DNA of 64,000 nt from Taxillus chinensis (lineage: Eukaryota; Streptophyta; Magnoliopsida; Santalales; Loranthaceae): positions 1,885,293 to 1,949,292 of the forward strand of contig CM042092.1 of assembly GCA_023512835.1 (NCBI GenBank), in the 5' to 3' direction. Shown piece by piece: positions 12,214-21,656 of the stretch. Made by a program: the position numbers and the translations under genes. The notes beneath the pieces are model-generated. The model was not told where the DNA came from. It searched no databases and was given only the letters and a program-made list of their open reading frames with translations. Numbering within the stretch: position 1 is the first letter of the stretch; each line of letters begins with the position of its first letter.

Positions 12214-14509
12214 CTCGCCGAGCACTTTCGCGACAGCGTGATCCCAAGGTGGGAGCTCGCGGAGGTGAGTCGACCGATAGTGTCTTGCCGTCTCGCGTCC
12301 ATAGAGTTGGAGTATCCTAGAGTGTGATAGAGTTGGGCAAGGGGTACAAGGAGCGCGTCGGAGCGATCTTGGAAGCCTCTATCCTTTGGACATGGGCAGT
12401 GGGCGGCATCTTGGTAAAGGTGTTGCAACTGCGGGAAGCGATGTCCAAGCGTTGACTTGGGCGAGTGGGAGGGCGTCGAGGTAGCGATGCCATCCCCGCG
12501 GGAAGCGATGTCGACAAGCGCAACGAGGACGTTGCGAGGATGGGTGGAGGAGAATGTACACCCAGCAGCCGCCTGGTGGCGCCGGACGTTCTTAGTGGCA
12601 CGATTCGGAATGGATTCGTGATACGTAAAGGAGAGGGGTTGGTGAAGGGAAATGGGTGGGGAGGAAAAAAATTTCCCTGCCCCAAAGAAAAAAAAAAGCA
12701 AACCCCCCCCCCGCCGCCCCCGCCCGACCCGGTTGACATGCGGGGAGCACGCCGCTAGTCAAGGACTTGACGTTGAAGAAGGGATTTGGCCATCCTTCCT
12801 TCACACCGGTCGGGACCGGGCCGTTCTCCTGATGAGCCCGGGCGGGCGAAACAGTACGTGCGCTTCAACCCTCAAAGGCAAACTAGCGGACCGTGGATAG
12901 AGAGAAGGGCGGCGCGGGCCGGGGGAGAGAGAAATAGCGCCGCCGAAATCGACCCCGTGACAAGTGGTATCAAAGCCGAACCGCCCGTATCCTGAAGACT
13001 CGCCGAGCACCGCGTCAGCGTGACCCAAGGTGGGGCTCACGAGGTGAGTCGACCGATAGTGTCTTGCACGTCTCGCGTCCATGAGTTGGAGTACCTAGAG
13101 TGTACGAGTTGGGCAAGGGAGTAGAAGGAGCGCGTCGGAGCGATCTTGGAAGCCTCCTATCCTTTGGACATTGGGCGAGTGGGGCGAGCATCTTGGTAAA
13201 GGTGTTGCACGCGGGGAGCGATGTCCAAGCGTTGACATTGGGCGAGTGGGAGGGCGTCGAGGAACGATGCCATCGCCCGGGGAAGCGATGTCGCAACGAG
13301 GACGTTGCGAGGATTGGGTGGAGGAGAATGTCACGACCCGAGCCGCGCCCCCCCCGGGGGCCCCCCACGCTTTCTTAGTGGCACGATTCGGGAATGGATT
13401 CGTGCTACGTAAAGGAGAGGGGTTGGTTGAAGCGTAGATGGTGCGCGGCCCGAGCCGGTTCGTGGAGGAGAACGGATGGAACCCCTTCGGAGTTCGACGT
13501 GCCGACCCGGTTGAATGCGGGAGCACGCCGCTAGTCAAGGACTGACGTTGAAGAAGGGATTTGGCCATCCTTACACAAACGGCCGGGAGCGGAGCCGTTC
13601 TCTGATGAGCCCAGTGGCGGGCGAACCGGTCTGCGTGCGCTTCAACCCTCAAAGGCTAAACTTAGCGGACCGTGGATAGAGAAGCTAAGTGCCGCAAGGG
13701 TGAGAGGCGCAGAAATCTGACCCGTGACAAGTGGTATCGAGCCGAACCGGCCCGTATCCCGAAGACTCGCCGAGCACTCTCGCGAGTGGCGTGATCCCAA
13801 GTGGGAGCTCACGAGGTGAGTCGACCGATAGTGTCTTGCACGTCTCGCGTCCATAGAGTTGGAGTATCCTAGAGTGTGATACGAGTTGGGCAAGGGAGTA
13901 CGAAGGAGCGCGTCGGAGCGATCTTGGAAGCCTCTATCCTTTGGACATTGGGCGAGTGGGCGAGCATCTTGGTAAAGGTGTTGCAACTGCGGGGAAGCGA
14001 TGTCCGGCTGACATTGGGCGAGTGGGAGGGCGTCGAGGTAACGATGCCATCGCCGCGGGGAGCGATGTCGAAAGCGCACGGGACGTTGCGAGGATTGGGT
14101 GGAGGAGAATGTCACGACCCGAGGGCGTGGTGCTGGCGGGGCGTTTCTTAGTGGCACGATTCGGGAATGGATTCGTGCTACGTAAGGAGAGGGGTTGGTT
14201 GAAGCGTAGATGGTGCGCAGCGAGAAGGTTCCGAGCGTTCGTGGAGGAGAACGGATGGAACCCCTTCGGAGTTCGGACGTGCCGACCCGGTTGAATGCGG
14301 GGGCACGCCGCTAGTCAAGGACTTGACGTTGAAAAAGGGATTTGGCCATCCTTACACACCGGTCGGAACCGGAGCCGTTCTCCGATGAGCCCGGTCCGGC
14401 CGAAACCGTCTACGTGCGCTTAACCCTCAAAGGCTAAACAGCGGACCGTGGATAGAGAAGCTAAGTGCCGCAAGGGGTTGAGAGGCGCAGGAAATCTGAC
14501 CCCGTGACA
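12214..14509 (+). repeat. right arm of the TRIM palindrome
   Basis: Orientation switches near 12213, where ACCAAGATGCTC runs straight into GCCGAGCACTTTCGCG. A partial internal unit (12214-12554) is followed by LTR 12555-12962, internal 12963-13328, LTR 13329-13729, internal 13730-14109 and LTR 14110-14509. Copies differ mainly by small indels in homopolymers plus a few short deletions. Confidence 0.8.
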
Positions 14510-15820
14510 CAGTGTAGTGTCACACTCCAACACAAATAAATTCCACCCAATTACGAATAAATCACATCAGATTTCAAATCATCAAAGGCTCACACCGGCT
14601 AATCAATCACCCAAGGAAAACCCCGCCACCAACTCCAGGAGTTTCAGTTGCTACTAGACTGCCATAGTGGGACCCATAGTGTCCCTAACGTCAACCCGCC
14701 ACATATGGGACCTGAGTTAACCAGCCACATGGGGACCTATGACCTCTTGCCCGCCTTATGTGGGACCCATGGTTAACTCACCAAATTCATCGCGAAGTCC
14801 ACACACAAAATACAAACCAAAATATCCCAACAATCAGAATTTCATACAACACCATTACAAAACATTTAATTCACTAGTTACACTATCCGCAAGTAGTATA
14901 CACACATACATATTTAGTATCCAGCAAATACTCAACGCCTCAAACATCAATTTATGCGATCGAACCAAACAACATTTTATTCCATTAAACTAATAAAATC
15001 AATCTCTAACAATACATATTCTCGTCTAGGTTCATAGTAATTATTGTTATCATTATTCCTATTATTACTATTATTATTATTTTTTTTCTATTATTATGTT
15101 TTTTTTTATCATTGATGGCCCAGGGAGGCATGGCCAGTCCCTTTGGACCAGCCCACCAAACAAGCCACGTGGCTGGGGAGGGTTTTCACCCAACGGAACC
15201 GAAACCGCCTCCCCCCTTCCTCGTCATCTCCACCCCAGCGCGCAAACAACCCCCGACGGCCGTGCAGACCACCGTCTCCGACACCCCCCGCTGCTACACG
15301 GCGCGCGCGCGGTGCGCAAGGAGCACTAGACCGATGCCACCGGGCGGCACGGTCGCCGCCGCCCTTCTCTTCCATCGTCCCCGTGCAGCGCACCCGATCG
15401 ATGGCCACGTCGCCCAAAACCGGCGCCCTCAACGTCGCTCCTTCCCCGCACGGCCGAGACGCGATGCCGCCCGGAATCACCACCCAAAACCGGTGCCCTC
15501 CGCGCCGCTCCTCCACCCCGCACGACCAACGCACCGTCGGCGTCGCACAACCACGATACGGAAATACTGATACCCCAAAAAAAAAACAGCTATACCCATA
15601 TACTCATCCACTTATACGCATAAAAGAAAGTTTAACATAACTAATTCCCATCAATCTACGTTTCGTATATTAGCATAACTGATAATCAGGAAACACCTAC
15701 CTGATTCAAACTCGGGAGATCAAGAACACAAGATCTTCAACACTGCTCTGTCTCTCTCTCTCTCCAACCAGATTCTGTTCACGCGCAACGAATGTAGGGT
15801 TTTTTTTTACCCTAACTCCT

Positions 15821-15829
15821 CCTTTTATA
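15821..15829 (-). promoter_or_regulatory. TATA box of the Ty3 3' LTR
   Basis: TATAAAAGG on the minus strand, followed downstream by an AGGGT/ACCCT block and a GA-rich tract. The same arrangement occurs in the partner LTR. Transcription would run toward lower coordinates, leaving a U3 of about 340 bp and a very long R-U5. Confidence 0.7.
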
Positions 15830-16166
15830 TTACCAATTATAATATAAATTGTAATATTGTTAGTATTAATAATAATAATGATAATTATAATCCATAATAA
15901 TAATTAATAATAACATTATGATTAATATTTAAAATTTCTACATTAAAATATTTATAGTAACAATAATAATTCCAATGTAAACAACTCAATTATTTAAATA
16001 ATAACATTAATAATATTAACATCATAATAATTTTTAAACCCAAAATATTAAAAGAAATAATAATAATAACACACATCAATAAACCCGAATATTAAAATAA
16101 TAATAACTCAACGCTCAACTCTATTTGGCTCTAGCTCCCAACCTTACTTAGGAACGGGTCTTCACA

Positions 16167-16180
16167 TCCTCCCCACCTTA
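16167..16180 (-). other. polypurine tract of the Ty3 element
   Basis: TAAGGTGGGGAGGA on the minus strand directly abuts the LTR start TGTGAAGACCC. This is the expected place for plus-strand DNA priming. Confidence 0.8.
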
Positions 16181-16430
16181 GGACTTTTCGTCCCCGAAAA
16201 GAAAAACCATCCACTACGAGGTAACACTTCCTCGGCTAATCAAAAGTATGCACAACTTAGCTCCAATGAACATAATAGATGAAACGATGCCCACAAACAA
16301 GGTAACCAACAGCACAACAATCACACGCAACACAAAGATATCGACAATCATAAGCACAATAAACAAAGACAACAGGTTAACTAAACAAGCAACAAGGTCA
16401 ACTACCTCATGCACGGTAAGGATCTTGACA
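16181..16430 (-). other. non-coding spacer between duplicated polypurine tracts
   Basis: Lies between the tract next to the LTR and an identical tract at 16431-16444. No protein signature is visible. It may be a duplicated or recombined 3' segment of the element. Confidence 0.5.
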
Positions 16431-16444
16431 TCCTCCCCACCTTA
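16431..16444 (-). repeat. second copy of the polypurine tract
   Basis: The same 14 bases, TAAGGTGGGGAGGA on the minus strand, again preceded on the plus strand by an LTR-end-like GGATCTTGACA (the true LTR ends GGGTCTTCACA). It overlaps the integrase stop codon at 16442-16444. Confidence 0.7.
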
Positions 16445-18016
16445 GGACTGTTCGTCCTCGAACAGCTTGGGGTGAAGAGCACGCATCTGACTCTCCTGCT
16501 CCCAGGTCTGCTCCTCCATATTACGGTGGCGCCACAAAACTCGAACCAACGGAATCGTTTTGCCTCGCAAGACCTGCTCCCGCCGGTCTAAAATCTGAAT
16601 TGGTGCCTCTACAACAGAACCATCATCCGCTAACTCTATCTCACGCCAATCGAGCACATGGGAAGAATTTGGATAATATTTCCGCAGCTGGGAGACATGG
16701 AAAACATCATGAACACGAGCCAACTCGGGTGGTAACTCCAATCGATAGGCAACCGGTCCCATAACCGTAATGATAGGAAAAGGACCCACAAATCGAGGTG
16801 AGAGTTTGGAACCTCGCCCAAACCGTCTATGCCCCCGCCGTGGCGAGACTCGCAAGAAGACGCGATCCCCTACAACGAACTGAAGCGGTCGCCGCCGTCT
16901 GTCAGCATATGATTCCTGTCGACTTTGGGCCGTCAACATCCGCTGTCGGATTAGTTGAACCAACTCAGTAGTCTCCTGAACCATATCGGGACCTAAAACA
17001 ACTGCCTCCCCTGCCTGGGCCCAACACAAAGGGGAGCGACAAGGTCGCCCATACAATGCCTCATATGGCGCCATCCCTATCGTAGCCTGATAGCTGTTAT
17101 TGTAGGAAAACTCTACCAAGGGAAGGTGAGCCTCCCAACTACCACCAAAATCCAACACACAGGCACGGAGCATATCCTCGAGGATCTGAATAGTGCGCTC
17201 TGACTGGCCATCGGTCTGAGGGTGGTAAGTTGTACTCAAGTTCACTCGGGTGCCCAGAGCACGTTGTAACTGCTGCCAGAACTGCGAAGTAAACCGAGCA
17301 TCCCTATCAGAAACGATCGACAATGGCACACCATGCAATCGAACCACCATGTTGACATATCGTTGTCCCAAGGTCCGGACTGGATCCGTCTCACGAATCG
17401 GAATAAAGTGGGCAGATTTCGTCAAACGGTCCACAATAACCCAAATAGCATCATGGCCTCGGGAACGAGGAAGCCCTGTGACGAAGTCCATAGTCACATG
17501 ATCCCACTTCCACTCCGGCACAGGTAACGATTGCAACTCACCAGCAGACCGCAAATGCTCGGCCTTGACCTGCTGGCATGTCAAGCACCGTCGAACAAAC
17601 TCCGCAACAGCCTTCTTAAGGCCCGACCACCAGAACTGTTGCCGAACAGCATGATACATCTTCGTTCCCCCAGGGTGAACAGCCAAACGAGAGTGATGGA
17701 ATTCTCGTAGAACTGCCTCCCGGAGGGAAGTTGGAACTATCAATCGACCTTGATAGCGCAACACATGGCCAAAATCCTCTGTCCAATCAGCAGAAAGTAC
17801 GGCAGTCTGAATCTGATCTCGAATGACCTCACACTCAACATCCCCCAATTGACCTTCAATAACCCGACGCCGCAACTCAGGCACTGCTATAACCACACTC
17901 AGCATACCCTGCACTATGCCCTGCACTGGCTGTAACCTCAGAGCAGCTAGTTGCCCCATCATCTCCCATTCCTTGACAGCACAGAAAGCCACCATTGCCT
18001 GGCTCTTCCGGCTCAA
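16442..18016 (-). pseudogene. Ty3 integrase with chromodomain-like tail
   Basis: An open frame of 524 residues, cut from the upstream RT/RNase H frame by a one-base loss near 18034-18043. The zinc-binding region HHSRLAVHPGG...CLTCQQ spans about 107-147. The catalytic triad is intact: Asp177 (TMDFVTG), Asp237 (VSDRDARF) and Glu273 (DGQSERT), with 35 residues between the last two. A GPY/F-like module (RFVGPFPIITVMG) and the tail VEAPIQILDRREQVL through WRHRNMEEQTWEQE resemble the degenerate chromodomain of Tekay/Del chromoviruses. In the living family this enzyme inserts element cDNA into chromatin. The integrase part itself looks undamaged; only its link to RT is lost. Confidence 0.92.
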
Positions 18017-18087
18017 GGCATCACCTACTACATTCCCCTTCCCGGTGTATATCGAAGATCAAACTGGAACTGCTGCATATACTCCCC

Positions 18088-19365
18088 CTAACGCCTCTGT
18101 CTAAGATTCAGATCCCGCTGAGAGAAGATGTATTGCAAGCTCTTGTGGTCAGTGTATACCACAAACTTCTCCCCTAGAAGATAGTGCTGCCAACTCTTTA
18201 ACGCAAAGATCACTGCAGCAAGCTCTAGATCGTGCGTAGGGTAGTTCTTCTCATGAGTCTTCAACTGACGGGAACCATAAGCAATTACCCGTCCTTCCTG
18301 CATAAGTACACAACCCAGACCAACATTAGAGGCATCACAGTAGACCTCATAGGGTACACCCTCCTGTGGCAAGACCAGGATAGGTGCTGAAGTCAATCTA
18401 GCCTTCAACTGACTGAAAGCATCCTCACAAGCATCCGACCAGACAAATCGTACCCCCTTTCGGGTTAAGCTAGTCATCGGTGCAGCTAAACGGGAGAAAT
18501 CCTTTACAAACCTCCTATAATAACCGGCCAACCCCAGAAAGCTCCGAATCTCAAAGACATTCGTTGGGCGTTTCCATGACATCACTGCCTCAATCTTGCC
18601 AGGATCCACTGTGATACCCTCCGATGATACCACGTGCCCTAAGAACTTCACCCTCTGCAACCAAAAGTCACACTTCGTGAATTTTGCGTATAGTCTATGG
18701 TCCCTTAACGTTTGCAATACCAAATGTAAGTGCTCCTCATGTTCGATCTTTGTCCGGGAATAAATCAGGATATCATCTATAAAGACCACCACGAACTGAT
18801 CAAGATAAGGTGTGAAGATCTGGTTCATCAACCCCATGAACACCGCTGGGGCATTTGTGAGCCCGAAGGGCATCACTAGCCACTCATAATGGCCATATCT
18901 GCAACTGAAGGCTGTCTTCGGGATATCTGACTCCCGCACACGTAGCTGATGGTATCCAGATCTCAAATCAACCTTGGAAAACCAACTGGCACCCCTGAAC
19001 TGATCAAACAAATCATCGATCCTCGGTAGGGGGTATCTGTTCTTCACTGTCACCTGGTTCAACCGCCGGTAGTCGATACACAACCGAAGCGAACCATCCG
19101 CCTTTTTGGCGAATAACACCGGAGCACTCCAAGGCGAACTACTCCGTCTAATAAAGCCATGCGCCAAAAGATTGTCAATCTGCCTCTTGAGCTCTCGAAG
19201 CTCAACTGGTGCCATCCTATAAGCGGCCAATCTGATAGGTGCTGTCCCAGGTAGCAACTCTATCGAGAAGTCCATCTTTCTCTCTGGTGGTAATTCAACC
19301 AAGTCCTCGGGAAACACGTCGGGAAACCGATCCACCACCTTGGGTAACTCCGCTTTACTCTCCCG
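18088..19365 (-). pseudogene. Ty3 reverse transcriptase and RNase H
   Basis: In frame with the protease frame but separated from it by a TAG at 19366-19368. RT motifs: [23 protein letters not shown] with its Asp, [13 protein letters not shown] and the active-site box [10 protein letters not shown]. RNase H follows ([38 protein letters not shown]). It ends at TAG 18088-18090, at a site where the family normally has Trp, followed about 50 bases on by a frameshift. The enzyme would copy element RNA into DNA; catalytic residues are present but the polyprotein is broken. Confidence 0.93.
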
Positions 19366-20913
19366 CTAGGTGTTAACGAGAGTCAGGCTGGCTAACTGAT
19401 GGGTTACATCACCCCATCCTTGCCTCAAAGGCCCCAACTTGCATGCATCATCAGACCACTCACCCACGAAGGTGCCTCGAGTGCCCTCTGGTGTGAGGAA
19501 GGTCACTCGTCGCCTATAACACTCAATCACCGCCTCTACACGGGTCAACCAGTCCATACCCAAAATCACATCAAAAGTATCAAAGTGTATCACAAATAGG
19601 TTACACCGGAGGTCAACACCTCCAAAAGTAACCTCACATCCCAAACAGACCCTATCAATCACCACCAGGCCCCCTACGGGTGTATCAACCACAAGGGGCT
19701 GATCAATAGTAGTACAATCCAATTCTAATCCCTCTACAGTGGAGTGCGCAATGAACGAATGTGTAGCACCAGTATCAATCAAAACAGTACAAATAGTGCG
19801 TGAAACCAAAATTGTACCTCTCACCGCAGCTGGCCCCTGACTCGCCTGGTCAACTGGTGGAACTTCTACCTCTCTGTCAGTGATAGCATAGTTCCCCCCC
19901 TTCTGAACACTGCCACTGCCCTGACTCGCCGTAGCTTGATCATTCTGTCCCTTCTGAGCCTGGGCCTCCCGCTGAGGCTGATGTGTAGCAGGTCGTCCCT
20001 GTACCGACTGCCCTGACTGAGTTGGTCTCTGGTATGGAGCCCCGCTCCTCTGGCCCTGGTCACGAGGTCGCTGTGGCCCCGCAACACTGGCTGAACTAGC
20101 AGAAGGACACTCTCCTATCCTGTGTCCCAGTCCCCCAGATCGAAAACACTTGAGTGGGTTGCCACTCTTCCGCCTACAATCTGCCTCCTTGTGTCCCCTA
20201 AGTCCACAAGATCGACATGTCCCTGAAAACCGTGAGGTAGAACTGCTGCCTGAGTTCCCCGTTTGTAAGAATTTGGGCACCGGCCTCCTGTCCCCCTGTC
20301 CCTCAGACTGCTCCTCTCTTGGCCTCTTTTGGCTAGGCCCCGATGAGCTCCCTGGTTTCTGAGTCCTGATCTGGTTTAAGTCCCGCTCTCCAATAAGTGC
20401 CTTGTTGACCGCGTCACTGTAAGTGGTCAACTCCATCATGTTCAGTCCCCTCCTTAGTGATGGTCTTAGCCCATCAATGAAATCCTGGGTCTTATTAGCC
20501 TCAACCCTCCATGACTCTGGGGCAAATCTCCCTAGCTCAGTGAAAGCAGTGACATACTCTGTCACAGTCCGAATGCCCTGCTCCAGTGTGTAGTATTCCC
20601 GTCGCCGCGTCTTCTGCACAGAGCGAGGGAAATACTCTGTGTAGAAGAGCTCCACGAAGTCCTCCCATGCCATCGGGCTCTCGTGAACATGTTTCACAGC
20701 ATCCCACCACCTGCGGGCCCCACCTACTAGGAAATGTGTGGCTAAGCGGACCTTAGCCTCCTCGGGCACCTGGATCAGCTCGAAGATGTCCTCGGTCCAT
20801 TTGACCCATTCCTCGGCCTCATCGGGTCTCGTATTCGCCTCAAACTTCGTCGGTTTCTGCTTCAGAAATCGACTCACCCAGTCGATCGGTACTGCGGGCG
20901 GAACTGCCGTGAT
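19366..20913 (-). pseudogene. Ty3 gag core and aspartic protease
   Basis: The frame contains the retrotransposon gag domain (WVKWTEDIF, ATHFLVGGARRWWDAV, EDFVELFYTEYFP), a Lys/Arg-rich stretch and two zinc knuckles. The first, CRSCGLRGHKEADC, is complete. The second has Ser where the second Cys belongs (CFRSGGLGHRIGEC). Protease follows with LIDTGATHSF and ILGMDWL. Counting from the GTG at 20877, the knuckles are at about 221-257 and the protease Asp at 368. Gag forms the particle and binds RNA; the protease matures Gag-Pol. It is separated from the gag N-terminus by TAG 20914-20916 in the same frame. Confidence 0.9.
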
Positions 20914-21171
20914 CTATGGATGACTCTCCTCTAGAACCTCCTGCTCCTGCTGAGGCTGCTGCTGCTTCCTCAGTTCCTCCTGCATCACCTCTCTGGCCAC
21001 CTCTCTCATGGTACCCTGCATGGCACCCTGGATTTGGCTCAGTATTTGAGCCCCAATCTGAGCAGCAATCTCTGAACCCAAGGCAAGTACTGGAGAACTC
21101 TGCTCCCCTTGTGATTCAGACTGAATGGATAGCTCCTCTGCTGGACCTTGAGCCCTAGTCTTGGGTGCCAT
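20914..21171 (-). pseudogene. Ty3 gag N-terminal segment
   Basis: The likely Gag start is the ATG at 21171 (MAPKTRAQ); the frame is open a little further upstream without a better start. It encodes a Gln/Glu-rich, probably helical segment (repeated REVAREVMQEE-like matter) and ends at TAG 20914-20916. The same frame continues directly into the gag core, so the stop is a single nonsense change. Confidence 0.8.
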
Positions 21172-21636
21172 TCTGCACCAACACATATCAACAATATCTA
21201 TTAACTACCGTGCACTAGTCAAACAACCAATAGGAAGAACCAAGTCCACCACACAATAATGAGGTTCCTAAACCCCTTATTCTATTCACCAAATTTCTAT
21301 GATTAATCACTTAAACTTCCTAGGTTTGAACTAGCATAATAGCATTTTCAATTCAGCACAATCAATCACCAAAGAAACACAAATCACTGATAGTCAATTA
21401 TATAATCAATACAAGCACATCATTAAAGCAGCATTGGCAGATGATTTCTAGTGCCTAGATATGCACACAGTCACGCAGCATGTATGCACCCAACCCAAAT
21501 GCTTCCTAAGATGATTTGACGGACCCTTAGTCAACCCATAACACATATAAGAACTGCGTTGATCAGGCGCCCTCCCTATAGTCTTCCACGCTACTAAGTG
21601 TCTATCAACCACCCCTCACTAACCTAGGTCCACTAA
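21172..21636 (-). other. Ty3 untranslated leader between primer site and gag
   Basis: About 465 bases without coding signal between the primer binding site and the gag ATG; the expected place for packaging signals. Confidence 0.6.
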
Positions 21637-21653
21637 ACCATGCTCTGATACCA
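21637..21653 (-). other. primer binding site of the Ty3 element
   Basis: TGGTATCAGAGCATGGT on the minus strand, three bases inside the 5' LTR. The first 12 bases complement the 3' end of plant initiator tRNA-Met, the usual primer for these elements. Confidence 0.9.
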
Positions 21654-21656
21654 ACT

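Larger units (their letters stand above)
9648..14509. mobile_element. palindromic tandem array of a TRIM-type LTR element
   Basis: Inserted in the Ty3 LTR between CAGT copies (9644-9647 and 14510-14513); the intact LTR has a single CAGT there. It consists of seven copies of an LTR of about 400 bp (TGTCACGACCC...GACCCCGTGACA) and internal units of about 385 bp without coding capacity. The internal unit begins with TGGTATCGAGCC (initiator-Met-tRNA primer-site-like) and ends GGGTGGAGGAGAA (polypurine tract). The left half is in minus orientation and the right half in plus, so both outer ends are LTR 3' ends. Known TRIMs are short non-autonomous LTR elements and can form direct arrays; the inverted arrangement is unusual. 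Consensus errors are likely in its C-rich parts. Confidence 0.85.
9166..16166 (-). repeat. Ty3 element 3' LTR, split by nested TRIM array
   Basis: The two flanks (9166-9647 and 14510-16166) together match the intact LTR at 21657-23792 almost base for base once the nested insertion at 9648-14509 and one 4-bp CAGT copy are removed (about 2,135 bp against 2,136 bp). It carries the same CpG-rich block (about 15115-15545), CT tract (15750-15765) and TATA box as its partner. Confidence 0.95.

Noticed and set aside
21637..21653. Possible tRNA gene end near the Ty3 LTR
   Set aside because: Only the complement of a tRNA 3' end is present, next to an LTR: a primer binding site, not a tRNA gene.
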